Assembly: GCA_965261065.1 (NCBI GenBank)
Contig: OZ253444.1
Coordinates: forward strand, 558,001-622,000
Direction of reading: 5' to 3'
Source: JAKZVK01 sp965261065
Lineage (GTDB): Bacteria > Acidobacteriota > Terriglobia > Bryobacterales > UBA6623
Length of the DNA stretch: 64,000 nucleotides
The notes beneath the pieces were generated by a model that saw only the letters and a list, made by a program, of their open reading frames with translations, did no database searches and was not told the origin of the DNA. The position numbers and the translations under genes were made by a program. Position 1 is the first letter of the stretch. Each line of letters starts with the position of its first letter. Below are positions 43,600 to 53,191 of the stretch, piece after piece.

Positions 43600-45828
43600 T
43601 CAGCGCCCGGCGGGCGTGACCTGGATGTTGTCGTAGAAAATGTCGGCGGCAGAGTATCCGTAGATGCCGGGGCTGCCCTTCGTATGAGGTAGCGAGTCTT
43701 CAGCTTCGATCGTCCACTCGGTCGGTTCGGCCTCGGCTCTCTTCCAAACCTTGCCTCGAATGGTTGCTTTGCTGCCGTCGGCTGCGGCGTCAACACGCAT
43801 CTTCATGCGGTACCAGACGTTCGTTTCCCACTCCAGGGAGATGACTTTAGAGAACCGCACCAACTCCGAGAGCCAAGTACGGATCACCAACTTCTTCCGG
43901 TTGCCCATCATGGCCAGCGTATACCGATGTGAGACGAGACCCATGTCGGGCTTGCGCCTCCCCCGCTGCGCAGCTTGAAGGTCCGCCTCGATCACGTATC
44001 CGGAAGCGTCGGGATCGCCGATGTAGACGGTCCTCCGCACTGCTCGAATATTCGAGGACATTTTTTTCAGGACTTTGTTGCCCTCCAGATCGACAACTTG
44101 GAACGCCCCCCGCGTCGCGTTCCAGCCCGAAGGCACGGCCTTCTCCGCGTAGGACTCGAAGTCTTCGCTGAAGGGTGCCGGCGGCCGGGCGCTGACTCGC
44201 GCCGCGCCCCTTAGTTCGCCCACCATGGCGACGAGTTGTCCGCCCTGCGGCATGGCGTCGCCGCTCAGCTTCAACTCACCGGTGGAGGAGACGGTTCCGT
44301 TGAGGCCGTCGAGCGACCACTGCGCTTCGGCCTCGCCGATCAAACGACCCTTGACGTCAAACGTGCGGGCCGTGAAATTTGCCGTGGCGCCGGGCTTGAG
44401 GACGATCTCGGTCGGCACCACCTGCACCTGGGCCGGCTGGGTCCCTGCGGGCGCGTTGTTTGACACCGTGGCGGGAGCGGGCGAGGATTTCGGCGCCGGG
44501 GTTTTGGGGCCGATTGCGTAGAGGTCGTTCGTCGTCATCAAGAAGACCCGCCCGTTGGCCACGGCCGGCGAGCCGTTGATCTGCGTCGCGCTGCCGTCGG
44601 CGTTCTTGAATTGCTCGACATGCACAACGTCGGGCGCCGTGCGGCCGTTCAGCTTGAGGATGTGGAACTTCCCATCGACGTCGGCCACATAGACCTTGCC
44701 ATCGGCGATGACGGGCGAGGCTTTTTGAGCAATGCCGAGGTTGTGCCTCCACAGCTCTTCGCCCGTCGCCGTGTCGAAGGCCGTCAGGTTGGCGGAGTTG
44801 TCGACGTGATACAGGATGCCGCCCTGGATGGACGGCGAGGCGTACCCGCCGGTGAAACCGTCCACCTTCCAGACTTCCTTGGGCTTGCCTTCGGAAACCT
44901 GGCCCGCGTCGAGCTGCACGAGGCGCCCCATGGCGGTGCTTCCATCGACGTTCTCTTCACTGTGCGAGGCGAAGACATGAGGCCCATCGACCACAACCGA
45001 GGAATTGATACCGCGCTTGCTCAGAGGGAAGCCCCAGACCTTCTTGCCGGTTCCGACCTGCAAGGCATAGATGCCGCCGTCGCCGTTGCCGCCGATGAGC
45101 AGCCGCTCGCCGTCGATGACACGGACCACGGGGACCGAGTAGGTCGTATCCTTCGGAGCGCCGCCGGGCGTCGAGACCCAGAGGACGTCGCCGCTCTTCT
45201 TGTCGAGAGCCAAGAAGCGGTGGCGCGGAATGAAGTTGCCCCCCCAACCGGCGGTGAGGAAGCTGACGATCAGCAAATCACCGTCGAGCATCGGATCGAC
45301 GGTGCGGCCGCCGAAGCCCGAGATTCGCCCGACTTCCTCGCCGAAAGAGTGGGACCAGACGATCTTGCCGTCACGGTCGAAGCAGATGAGCATACCCTCC
45401 ACGCCGTGGGAGTAGATGTAGCCGGTTTCGGGGTCGCCTGCTAGGCTCGCCCAGCCGACGCGATGATGAGGAATATCGGTTTGGAAAACGCTGTAGCGGT
45501 GTTCCCAGCGGATCTTGCCGGTCTGCTCATCGGCGCAAACGATTCGCTCTTGCCATTTCGTCGGATCGTTCGGTTCGGCAAGAGTGATGACGCAAACACG
45601 GCCGTCGAGCACGATGGGGGTCGAGCGGCCGCCGATCGGGGCTTTCCAAAGCAGATTCTCGCCGGTAGCCGACCATTTGCCCGGCAGGCCGGCTTCCGCC
45701 GACACGCCATCGGCGCTCCCGCCACGCCAAGCAGGCCAGTCGGCGGCGCCGAGAGGCGGGATCGGTATAAGGGTCAGAAGTCCGGCAAGGACCAACGAAC
45801 TCAACCGGGCTAAACGCTGGGTGTTCAT
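43600..45828 (-). CDS. Secreted PQQ-like propeller with Ig-like and laminin-G-like C-terminal domains
   Basis: 742 residues. Signal peptide (MNTQRLARLSSLVLAGLLTLIP...AADWPAWRG), propeller of about residues 30-460 (SAEAGLPGKWSATGENLLWK start, blades with ADVDGKFHILKLNG), a proline-rich linker, an Ig-like/Big_2-like domain (VVPTEIVLKPGATANFTART), and a C-terminal jelly-roll/LamG-like domain (FSEDFESYAEKAVPSGWN ... FYDNIQVTPAGR). The last part suggests carbohydrate or surface binding. ATG 45828 has GGGAG at correct spacing. IS copy 2 lies 180 bp upstream. Intact. Confidence 0.85.
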   Translation of the reverse strand: MNTQRLARLSSLVLAGLLTLIPIPPLGAADWPAWRGGSADGVSAEAGLPGKWSATGENLLWKAPIGGRSTPIVLDGRVCVITLAEPNDPTKWQERIVCADEQTGKIRWEHRYSVFQTDIPHHRVGWASLAGDPETGYIYSHGVEGMLICFDRDGKIVWSHSFGEEVGRISGFGGRTVDPMLDGDLLIVSFLTAGWGGNFIPRHRFLALDKKSGDVLWVSTPGGAPKDTTYSVPVVRVIDGERLLIGGNGDGGIYALQVGTGKKVWGFPLSKRGINSSVVVDGPHVFASHSEENVDGSTAMGRLVQLDAGQVSEGKPKEVWKVDGFTGGYASPSIQGGILYHVDNSANLTAFDTATGEELWRHNLGIAQKASPVIADGKVYVADVDGKFHILKLNGRTAPDVVHVEQFKNADGSATQINGSPAVANGRVFLMTTNDLYAIGPKTPAPKSSPAPATVSNNAPAGTQPAQVQVVPTEIVLKPGATANFTARTFDVKGRLIGEAEAQWSLDGLNGTVSSTGELKLSGDAMPQGGQLVAMVGELRGAARVSARPPAPFSEDFESYAEKAVPSGWNATRGAFQVVDLEGNKVLKKMSSNIRAVRRTVYIGDPDASGYVIEADLQAAQRGRRKPDMGLVSHRYTLAMMGNRKKLVIRTWLSELVRFSKVISLEWETNVWYRMKMRVDAAADGSKATIRGKVWKRAEAEPTEWTIEAEDSLPHTKGSPGIYGYSAADIFYDNIQVTPAGR

Positions 45829-46154
45829 AAGGTTCTCCCGGATCGCCATTCTATCAAAAGACGTTCCCCGGCCCCATTTGATTCCGTCCCCATTCGATTT
45901 CGCTGCGTTTAGAAGGGGGACCGGCGGCGTTAGCAGCGGCTGAACAACTGGGCCTGCATTCCCACATCGACGCCTGCCTGGGGTGCCATGCTCGATCGGG
46001 CTGGGAGACAGCGGTTCCGCATCCACATTTCTTGAGGGTCGGAAACATTTGATTTAGCAAGTGTTTTCGCTCGTCCTCCAGGTCCGAGCAGATTCGCATT
46101 CCCCCGGCGGACTTGACCCATGTGTTATTCTGATATATATTAATTATACCAGTC

Positions 46155-46493
46155 ATGAAGGCGGCCCCCACTCGCTCTCATCTCTCGGATGCCGAGCGTA
46201 GGCTCCGCTCCCGCATCGCGCAGCTCGTCCATGGCCGCTGGTTGCTGCACGGCACGCTGGCGCCCCGCCAACGCACCTGCGGCAAGCCCACCTGTCGCTG
46301 TGCTCGCGGTCAGCTTCACGCCTCGTTGTATTTGGTGCGGAATCGCCAAGGGCAACTGCAGCAGCTGTTTGTGCCCCGCCACTGGGAGGCCCGCGTCCGC
46401 CAGGCCGTGGCCGACTACCAGCAACTCCAACGGCTCCTCGACGAGGTCTCCGAGCGTGAATGGAAGCGGCTCCGAAGCCGCCGGGAGGAATGA
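46155..46493 (+). CDS. IS accessory protein (DUF6788-like), copy 2
   Basis: Same 112-residue protein as 9588-9926 except Asp for Ala in the QAVADYQQ segment. RTCGKPTCRC metal-knuckle motif and basic C-terminus are unchanged. Its end overlaps the transposase gene in another frame. Confidence 0.75.
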   Translation: MKAAPTRSHLSDAERRLRSRIAQLVHGRWLLHGTLAPRQRTCGKPTCRCARGQLHASLYLVRNRQGQLQQLFVPRHWEARVRQAVADYQQLQRLLDEVSEREWKRLRSRREE

Positions 46494-47739
46494 CGTTCTT
46501 CGACGCCTGCTGCACTACGCCGAGAAGGTCTACGGTCTGCGGGACTCGCTGCTGGCCGCCGTCGGCGACACCAGGCCGCGGCCGCGCATCCCGACGCGGG
46601 TGGTGCTGCAGTCGGTGCTGGTGCTGTTCTGGACACGGCTGGGCAGCCTCAACGCGTTAGAGACGCTAGCGCCCGCACCGTTTTGGAAACAGTGGTTGGG
46701 CCGCGAGATGCCCAGTGCCGACACCCTCGGGCGCGTCTACAGCCGGCTCGATGCCGCCGCGGTGCGGGCAGCGATTCATCACGTCTACGAACGGCTCAAG
46801 CGCAACAAGGCCCTGCCCGGGATCGGCGGGCTGGGCGTGGCCGTGCTCGACGGCCATGAGTCTCACGCCAGCTACCGCCGTTGCTGTCGAGGATGCTTGA
46901 AGCGCACCGTGCAGCGCCGCGATGGCCAGCAGATGCAATACTACCATCGCCAAGTCACACTGCTGTTGCTCTCCGATGCGCCCCCCGGCTCCGAACCGCT
47001 GCGACTGTTGCTCGACGCCGAGCCGCAACGGCCCGGCGAGGACGAGATGGCCGCGGCGCACCGTTTGCTGGCGCGAGTTCTCGAGACCTATCCGCGAGCC
47101 TTTGACGTCGTGTTGGCCGATGCTCTCTACGCCACCGCCCCGTTTATCAACTTCTTATTGGGGCATGGCAAAGACGCCGTGATCGTGCTCAAGGACGAGC
47201 GCCGCAACCTCTATCAAGACGTCCAAGGGCTGTGGCCGACCACGGCGCCCCAACGCGGCGACTATCAAGGTCGCGATTGCCAGTGGTGGGATCACGAGGG
47301 CCTGGTGTCGTGGCCGCAGGTGCAGCAGCCGCTGCGGGTGGTTCGTTCCGTCGAGAGCTGGCAGCAGTATTCGCAACTCGACTCCCAACCGCATCCGCAT
47401 CACAGCGAGTGGGTGTGGGTGACGACCCTTTCCTCACTGCAGGTTCGGACCGCGCGGGTGGTAAGGTTGGGCCATCAACGCTGGGACATCGAGAATCAGG
47501 GTTTCAACGAGTTAGTCAACGGCTGGCACGCCGACCACGTATATAAGCACGACCCCGCGGCGATCGAGAACTTTCTGTTGACGGTGTTTCTGGCTTTTAA
47601 TCTCTTCCACGTTTTTGTTGCGCGCAATCTCAAGGCATCGCTGCGGCGCAGCAAGCCGCGAGTCTTTTGGGCGCGCGCGATGGCGGCTGATCTGTATCAG
47701 GCGGCGGCTTGCCCGTACGGCTCGGGGCCCTCGCCATAG
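46456..47739 (+). CDS. IS4-type DDE transposase, IS copy 2
   Basis: Identical to the copy at 8342-9625 except Glu for Asp at residue 210 (VLETYPRAF). Catalytic residues D132, D222 and E346 are conserved. GTG 46456 is the best independent start; the GGGAGGAATGACG at the end of the small ORF could instead mark translational coupling or a frameshift site, but its ATG is in the wrong frame. Confidence 0.88.
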   Translation: MNGSGSEAAGRNDVLRRLLHYAEKVYGLRDSLLAAVGDTRPRPRIPTRVVLQSVLVLFWTRLGSLNALETLAPAPFWKQWLGREMPSADTLGRVYSRLDAAAVRAAIHHVYERLKRNKALPGIGGLGVAVLDGHESHASYRRCCRGCLKRTVQRRDGQQMQYYHRQVTLLLLSDAPPGSEPLRLLLDAEPQRPGEDEMAAAHRLLARVLETYPRAFDVVLADALYATAPFINFLLGHGKDAVIVLKDERRNLYQDVQGLWPTTAPQRGDYQGRDCQWWDHEGLVSWPQVQQPLRVVRSVESWQQYSQLDSQPHPHHSEWVWVTTLSSLQVRTARVVRLGHQRWDIENQGFNELVNGWHADHVYKHDPAAIENFLLTVFLAFNLFHVFVARNLKASLRRSKPRVFWARAMAADLYQAAACPYGSGPSP

Positions 47740-48044
47740 CGAGCGGGTGGTTTTCTTTCTCCCTGCCATCCTGCGCTGCCACCACGCCGCCGAGCGGCAG
47801 CCGAGCGTAGCGGTGTCTTCCGCGGCCGACTTCGGGCCCCGCCGAGGCCCTCGTCCGGCTGCGAATCTGCTCGCCCCGCTCGCCCCGCACCTAACTCGCT
47901 CGTTCCCCAATCACTTCCCGGCTCTCGCCCGACCGCGTTGCGGAATCGCTGGCTGGGAGATGACTGATGCCCGATCGGGGCGGGAAGCCTTGCTATACTT
48001 CGGTTTCCGGCTGTTTTTCGGCTGGTGGACGCGCCCTATCCTTC

Positions 48045-49064
48045 ATGGCTGAATGGCCCGCAGAGAACGGCTCTCCCCGCATCGGCAACACCGGCGCCGA
48101 AAACGGCAAGAGCATCTATGTGCTCAAGCCGAGGGGCTTTTGCGCCGGGGTGGTGCGGGCAATCGATATCGTCGAACTGGCGCTGGAGGTGTATGGGGCG
48201 CCGATCTACGTCCGCCGGGAAATTGTTCACAACCGCCACGTTGTCGATGACCTGGCGGGGCGTGGCGCCGTTTTCGTCGACGAGTTGGGCGACGTTCCCC
48301 ACGGCGCGCGCGTCGTCTACAGCGCGCATGGGGTTTCCCCGCAGGTGCGTACCGACGCCGAGGCCCGTGAGTTGAGGGTGATCGACGCCACCTGCCCCTT
48401 GGTGACCAAGGTTCACCTGGAGGCTGTTCGCTTTGCGTCGCGCCAGGGCACGATCCTACTGATTGGCCATCGCGACCACGATGAGATCATCGGCACCATG
48501 GGCGAGGCTCCGGACCATACAATCCTCGTGTCGGCGAAAGAGGACGTCTGGTCGGTGGAGGTTCCCGACGAGCAGAACGTCTACTATCTGACCCAGACCA
48601 CTCTCAGTCTCGATGAAGCCGGCGAGATCATCACGGAACTCAAGAAACGGTTCCCTCACATCCAGGGCCCGCCGGCACAGGACATCTGCTATGCCACCGA
48701 GAACCGCCAGCAGGCCGTGAAGCGTATCGTGCCGCGATGCGACCTGTTGCTGGTGGTCGGCTCCGATAACAGCTCGAACTCCCGCCGACTGGTGGAGGTC
48801 GGCTCCAATGCCGGCCTGCCGAGTTACCTGATCGATGATGAGACCGGCATCCGGGAAGAGTGGTTTGGCGGCGTCACGAACGTGTCGATCACAGCGGGTG
48901 CATCGGCGCCGGAAACCCTTGTACAGCAGGTGATCAAGCACCTGTCGACGCTAGGATTCTCGCGCGTTGAGGAAGTAGAAGTCATCGAAGAGGACGTTTT
49001 CTTCCCCCTCCCCAACGACTTGGCCGCGGCATCGAGCCGGCTGACCACGATCTCGAACACCTGA
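48045..49064 (+). CDS. ispH: 4-hydroxy-3-methylbut-2-enyl diphosphate reductase
   Basis: 339 residues. Last enzyme of the methylerythritol phosphate pathway, reducing HMBPP to IPP and DMAPP through a [4Fe-4S] cluster. The three cluster cysteines are present in PRGFCAGVVRAI (C33), DATCPLVTKVH and DICYATENRQ; the active-site EIVHN and TQTTLS motifs are intact. A 20-residue N-terminal extension precedes the usual start; ATG 48045 is used. It supplies isoprenoid units for the squalene genes that follow. IS copy 2 ends about 90 bp upstream and may now carry or block its promoter. Confidence 0.95.
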   Translation: MAEWPAENGSPRIGNTGAENGKSIYVLKPRGFCAGVVRAIDIVELALEVYGAPIYVRREIVHNRHVVDDLAGRGAVFVDELGDVPHGARVVYSAHGVSPQVRTDAEARELRVIDATCPLVTKVHLEAVRFASRQGTILLIGHRDHDEIIGTMGEAPDHTILVSAKEDVWSVEVPDEQNVYYLTQTTLSLDEAGEIITELKKRFPHIQGPPAQDICYATENRQQAVKRIVPRCDLLLVVGSDNSSNSRRLVEVGSNAGLPSYLIDDETGIREEWFGGVTNVSITAGASAPETLVQQVIKHLSTLGFSRVEEVEVIEEDVFFPLPNDLAAASSRLTTISNT

Positions 49065-49215
49065 CCCAGGTGCCTGGCCGGGGCGACTCACGTCCCGAGC
49101 CCTGTCGAGGATGTGAACCTTGGCCCGCATTACTCGCCTGACGGCCGAAGCACGCGATAGGGCCGCCATTCCTTCTGGTATTAGAGGCCTTTGAGTAGCG
49201 TCAGGGTTGGTGCCA

Positions 49216-49233
49216 GACCGCTCCCTTACGGTC
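49216..49233. repeat. REP-like palindrome in the hpnG leader
   Basis: GACCGctcccttaCGGTC, perfect 5-bp arms around an 8-base loop. It ends only 5 bases before the hpnG ATG at 49239 and so would fold next to, or across, the ribosome-binding site (AGGAA). Confidence 0.75.
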
Positions 49234-49238
49234 AGGAA

Positions 49239-49982
49239 ATGCAGACTAGCGATTCCACGCTGTTGATCGTCGCCGCCGACCGGAGAGAGTTGGAAGGGAT
49301 CGGCGGTCGCAAGCAAGGGTTCGAGCCTTGCTCGATAGGGCTTCGCTGGAGCTCCCGTGGCCTGCTACAAGGACGGCCCGTGTTGCTCGTGGCGAACGGG
49401 CCGGGCCGCCGGAACGCCCGCGAAGCCGCCTCGGTGGCCTGCAGGGCCTTCCACGTCAGCGCCGTCGTTTCGACCGGTTGCGTGAGAGCGCTAGACCCAG
49501 AACTGCGAGTGGGTGAGTTGTTTCTGGCCAACCGCGTGATCGAGGCCGAATCCGGGGTTGAATATCCTGTACAGTTAGAGTTGGGGCTCGGTTCTGCATC
49601 CGGTTCGGCGCCGGCGGTTGGCGCGCTCTTGACGGTCGACGAAGTCGCGCAGGCCGCGGCCGCAAAGGCTCGGCTGCGGGAAACCGGGGCGCGGGTGGTC
49701 GATATGGAGGCCTCGGGCGTTGCCGGCGAAGCCCACGCGCGAGCACTGCCTTTCTACTGCGTGCGCGCGGTGAGCGACGACGCGGCGACGAGCTTTGAGA
49801 TCGACTTTAACCACGCCCGCCGGGCGGACGGCACCTTTTCCGGCTGGCGCGTGGCCGCCCAGGCCGGCCTGAGCCGGCGGCGCTGGAGCCACTTAGCCAC
49901 GATCTACCGCGACGCCCGGAAGGCTTTCGAAACGCTGGGGGTGTTCTTCCGGAATTGCCGTTTCGCTGATGGGAGCGCGTGA
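49239..49982 (+). CDS. hpnG: Hopanoid-associated nucleoside phosphorylase/nucleosidase HpnG
   Basis: 247 residues of the PNP/MTAN superfamily: VLLVANGPGRRNAREAA, VVSTGCVRALDPELRVGEL, and GARVVDMEASGVAGEAHARALPFYCVRAVSDD, where VDMEAS is the substrate-ribose-binding signature and the final Asp the catalytic acid. In hopanoid pathways HpnG cleaves adenine from adenosylhopane, giving ribosylhopane. The assignment is reinforced by hpnC, hpnD and hpnE downstream. ATG 49239 follows a REP-like hairpin. A GTGA overlap couples it to the next dehydrogenase gene. General MTA/SAH nucleosidase is the alternative, less likely in this context. Confidence 0.85.
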   Translation: MQTSDSTLLIVAADRRELEGIGGRKQGFEPCSIGLRWSSRGLLQGRPVLLVANGPGRRNAREAASVACRAFHVSAVVSTGCVRALDPELRVGELFLANRVIEAESGVEYPVQLELGLGSASGSAPAVGALLTVDEVAQAAAAKARLRETGARVVDMEASGVAGEAHARALPFYCVRAVSDDAATSFEIDFNHARRADGTFSGWRVAAQAGLSRRRWSHLATIYRDARKAFETLGVFFRNCRFADGSA

Positions 49983-51109
49983 CGGGAACCCCTGACCAAA
50001 ACGCCCTCGCGAAAGCCTTGATGAGCGCCCCTTCGCTCGCCATTCCTGATTCGATGGCCGCCTCGGTCTATCGTGGCGAGGGACGGGTGAACCTCGAGAC
50101 CGTACCGGTTCCCGGCATCGGCGCCGGCGAGATTCTCGTCCGCGTAGAGTCGTGCGGCATCTGCCACACCGATCTGAAGAAGATTGAGTACGATCTGCTG
50201 CCGCCGCCGAGGATCTACGGGCATGAGACCGCGGGCGTGGTCGCCGGGGTCGGTCCTGACGTGGATGGATTCGAGGTGGGGGAGCGGGTTTGCCTGTTTC
50301 ACCACATCCCGTGTCTCGAGTGCTTCTATTGCCGCCACAAGGACTATGCGCAGTGCGGCACCTACAAGAAAGTGGGTGTCGGCGCGGGGTTCGAGCCGGC
50401 GGGCGGCGGTTTCGCGCAGTACGTTCGGGTGATGGATTGGGTGGTGAGGCGCGGGGTCGTGAAGGTCCCCGACGGCGTCAGCTTCGACCGCGCCAGCTTC
50501 GTCGAGCCGGTCAATACCTGCCTCAAGGCGCTGGAGAAGTGCGCCGTTGCGGCCGATGACACAGTGCTGGTACTGGGGCAGGGTCCGATCGGCCTACTGT
50601 TCACGATCTTGTTGCGGCGCAAGGGCGTTGAGCAGGTGTACGCCACCGACATCGTTGCCGCGCGGCTGGAGGCCTCGGAGAGGATTGGGGCACGGCGGCA
50701 GGCTTGGAATGTCGAGGAAGTAGACGCTGTCGCTGAGATCCGGCAGCGCACAGCAGGGCGGGGCGCCGACCTGGTGATCGTAGCTGCTTCGGCGCCGGGC
50801 ATCGTCGAGCAGGCCATCGCGGCCTCGCGGCCCGGTGGAAAAGTGCTTTTGTTCGCGCAGACCTCGCCGAAAGAGACGTTCGAGCTCAGCGGCGCGAGCC
50901 TTTGTGTGGGCGACCGAATTTTGCTAGGATCATACAGCGCTTCGGTTGATTTGCAGCAGGAGTCCGCCGAGTTGGTCTGGCAGCCTGATTTTCCCGTCGA
51001 GGAACTGATTTCGCACCGGCTTTCGCTCGAGGAGATGGAGCAAGGCATCGAGTTGGCGCGTCAGCCGGCCCAGGGTTCACTGAAGCTGATCGTGAACCCG
51101 CAAAGGTAA
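49979..51109 (+). CDS. Zinc-dependent medium-chain dehydrogenase in hopanoid operon (first)
   Basis: 376 residues. A GroES-like domain with catalytic zinc ligands C59 (ESCGICHTD) and H82/E83 (YGHETAG), structural zinc cysteines C112, C115, C118, C126 (CLECFYC...C), and a Rossmann domain with LVLGQGPIGLLF. It belongs to the threonine/sorbitol-dehydrogenase-like MDR group acting on polyols. GTG 49979 overlaps the hpnG stop (GTGA), so the two proteins are made together; an internal ATG (residue 26 region) would also keep the fold. Candidate for a step on the ribosyl side chain of hopanoids. This is inference from position; substrate unproven. Confidence 0.85.
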   Translation: MTGTPDQNALAKALMSAPSLAIPDSMAASVYRGEGRVNLETVPVPGIGAGEILVRVESCGICHTDLKKIEYDLLPPPRIYGHETAGVVAGVGPDVDGFEVGERVCLFHHIPCLECFYCRHKDYAQCGTYKKVGVGAGFEPAGGGFAQYVRVMDWVVRRGVVKVPDGVSFDRASFVEPVNTCLKALEKCAVAADDTVLVLGQGPIGLLFTILLRRKGVEQVYATDIVAARLEASERIGARRQAWNVEEVDAVAEIRQRTAGRGADLVIVAASAPGIVEQAIAASRPGGKVLLFAQTSPKETFELSGASLCVGDRILLGSYSASVDLQQESAELVWQPDFPVEELISHRLSLEEMEQGIELARQPAQGSLKLIVNPQR

Positions 51110-51116
51110 CGGAATC

Positions 51117-52169
51117 GTGCAAGAGAAGATGATGGCCGCCGTCTTGTACGGTAAGGAGAACCTTCGGGTGGAGCAGGTCGACGTGCCGTCGATCGGCCCC
51201 GGCGATCTGCTGGTCAGAGTGCACGTGGCCCTGACCTGCGGGACCGACTTGAAGGTATTTCGCCGCGGCTATCACGCGCGGATGATTCAGCCTCCGGCGG
51301 TGTTGGGCCATGAGTTGGCGGGCGAGGTCGTCGGCGTCGGGTCGGAGCTAACGGGATTCTCTTCCGGCGACCGTATTGTCGCCGCGAACTCCGCGCCTTG
51401 CGGCGAGTGCTTCTACTGCCGGCGGGACCGTGAGAACCTCTGCGAAGACCTCATGTTCAACAACGGCGCGTACGCCGAGTATGTGCGCATCCCGGACCGG
51501 ATCGTGGAACGGAATACGTATCTGATTCCAGACCACATCGGCTATCGGGAAGCGGCGATGGTCGAACCGCTGGCCTGCGTGATGCGGGGAGTCGACGAGA
51601 CGGGCGTCGAGCCCGGCGATACGGTCACGGTGATTGGCCTCGGCCCGATCGGGCTGATGTTCGTGCGGCTGGCGAGCCTGGCCGGGGCGAGAGTCATCGC
51701 TGTCGGGCGGCGGCAGACACAACTCGATCGTGCCAAACGGATGGGTGCGGCGGAGCTGATCCTCTCCCGCCGCGGGGACCCGCCCATCGAAGAGGTGCGG
51801 GAGTTGACCGAAGGGGGCCGCGGCTCAGACATCGTGATCGAGGCCGTGGGTTCGCCCCACGCTTGGCGTGGAGCGGTTGAGATGGTGCGAAGCGGCGGCA
51901 CCGTCAACTTCTTCGGCGGCTGTCCGAGCGGCAGCCAGGTCTGTCTTGATACGGCGAAGCTGCACTACTCGGAGATCACGCTCAAGTCGAGCTTCCATCA
52001 CACACCGGCACATGTGCAACGGGCGTTTGATGTGATCTGCCGCGAGGAAATTCCGGCTGCCGAGTTCGTGTTGAATGACGCTCCGCTCAGCGACTTGCTG
52101 GAAGTCTTCCGTCACATGATGAGCCACAACGGCCACCTCAAGACGGCGATCCTGCCGGCGGACCAATAG
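51117..52169 (+). CDS. Zinc-dependent medium-chain dehydrogenase in hopanoid operon (second)
   Basis: 350 residues, paralogous to the gene just upstream. Catalytic zinc region C41-G-T-D44 and G-H65-E66, structural zinc C95, C98, C101, C109 (PCGECFYC...C), cofactor loop VIGLGPIGLMF. It starts 7 bases after the previous stop (GTG 51117; ATG 51129 is an alternative with AGAGAAG upstream). Two adjacent MDR enzymes could work as a pair, oxidising and reducing different positions, or as a heteromer. Cytoplasmic. Confidence 0.85.
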   Translation: MQEKMMAAVLYGKENLRVEQVDVPSIGPGDLLVRVHVALTCGTDLKVFRRGYHARMIQPPAVLGHELAGEVVGVGSELTGFSSGDRIVAANSAPCGECFYCRRDRENLCEDLMFNNGAYAEYVRIPDRIVERNTYLIPDHIGYREAAMVEPLACVMRGVDETGVEPGDTVTVIGLGPIGLMFVRLASLAGARVIAVGRRQTQLDRAKRMGAAELILSRRGDPPIEEVRELTEGGRGSDIVIEAVGSPHAWRGAVEMVRSGGTVNFFGGCPSGSQVCLDTAKLHYSEITLKSSFHHTPAHVQRAFDVICREEIPAAEFVLNDAPLSDLLEVFRHMMSHNGHLKTAILPADQ

Positions 52170-52228
52170 CCGCTCTTGGAGGGCGGCGCAGCCGACCCAC
52201 GGCCCGTTGCCAAGCTCCAACCGCTGCC

Positions 52229-53191
52229 GTGAAGCACTTCCTCCAGCCTGTCGAGTTTCTCGCCCGCTACGGAACCGACGACCCGGCCTGGGACGTACCC
52301 TCGTCTTTGGCCTACACTCGCCGGCTGGCCCGCCATCACTACGAGAACTTTCACGTGGCCAGCGTCCTGCTCCCGCGGCGCTTGCATCAGGACTTTCACA
52401 ACGTCTACAGCTTCTGCCGCTGGGCCGACGACCTCGGGGATGAGATCGCCGATCGCGAGCGCAGTCTCGAGCTGCTGGGCTGGTGGCGCAAGGGCTTGCG
52501 CGCGATGTATTCGGGCCGAGTGAGCCACCCAGTCTACGTCGCGCTACGCGAAACCGTTGCGAAGTACGAACTGCCTATCGAGCCTTTAGATGACCTGATC
52601 CAGGCGTTTGAACAAGACCAGCGCACGACACACTACGCCACCTACGAGGAGGTGCTGGGCTACTGCCGCTACTCCGCCAACCCCGTCGGCCGGCTCGTGC
52701 TTCGCCTGTGGGGCTATTCGGACGAGGAGCGGTTCACGTTGGCCGATCACACCTGTACGGCGTTGCAACTCGCGAACTTTTGGCAGGATGTCGCGCGGGA
52801 CTTTCGTATCGGCCGTGTCTACATCCCGCTCGATGTGATGGGCAGGCACGGATATTCGCTCGCGGCGCTGGAGACTGATCTCACGCAGGGGCAGGCGAGC
52901 GCGGAGTTCCAGGCAGTGATGCGGGAGCTAGTCGATCGGACGCGGGAGTTGTTTCTAGCCGGGCTGCCGTTGCTCGACAAGGTTGACCGCCGTCTATCGG
53001 TGGACCTCGATCTCTTCACCCTGGGCGGCATGGCGGTTCTCGATAAGATCGAGCAGCAGGGGTTCGACACGATCATCCGGCGGCCGAAACTGGGACCGCG
53101 CGACCGTCTGGCGTTGCTGTTGCGCGCCGTCGCGCACGCTCTTTCTCGCAAACCGCGAGGCGTAACGGGGGCCGAGCATGCCTACCGTTAG
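52229..53191 (+). CDS. hpnC: Squalene synthase HpnC
   Basis: 320 residues of the squalene/phytoene synthase family. HpnC converts hydroxysqualene diphosphate-route intermediates in the HpnCDE pathway. Aspartate-rich motifs: YSFCRWADDLGDE (first) and QLANFWQDVARDFRIGRVYIP (second). HpnC sequences typically begin near HYENFHVAS, as here. GTG 52229 is the start. The end overlaps hpnD by 14 bases. Together with HpnD and HpnE it makes squalene from farnesyl diphosphate. Confidence 0.93.
   Translation: MKHFLQPVEFLARYGTDDPAWDVPSSLAYTRRLARHHYENFHVASVLLPRRLHQDFHNVYSFCRWADDLGDEIADRERSLELLGWWRKGLRAMYSGRVSHPVYVALRETVAKYELPIEPLDDLIQAFEQDQRTTHYATYEEVLGYCRYSANPVGRLVLRLWGYSDEERFTLADHTCTALQLANFWQDVARDFRIGRVYIPLDVMGRHGYSLAALETDLTQGQASAEFQAVMRELVDRTRELFLAGLPLLDKVDRRLSVDLDLFTLGGMAVLDKIEQQGFDTIIRRPKLGPRDRLALLLRAVAHALSRKPRGVTGAEHAYR

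Larger units (their letters stand above)
46009..47951 (+). mobile_element. Complete insertion sequence, copy 2
   Basis: Inverted, nearly identical partner of 8130-10072, also 1,943 bp with the same CAGCG(A/G)TTCCGCA ends. A different perfect 9-bp target duplication, GCTGGGAGA, lies at 46000-46008 and 47952-47960, showing an independent transposition. It separates the 742-residue propeller gene from ispH. The AT-rich leader at about 46122-46150 probably drives the two element genes. Confidence 0.95.

Noticed and set aside
37950..45828. Quinoprotein dehydrogenase operon using bound PQQ
   Set aside because: The propellers lack recognisable PQQ-ligand and disulfide residues and no pqq biosynthesis or cytochrome c gene is present.
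46000..46008. Attachment site of a larger integrative element spanning 8-48 kb
   Set aside because: The inverted copies are explained by two independent IS insertions with different 9-bp duplications; no integrase, relaxase or tRNA-end repeat was found.
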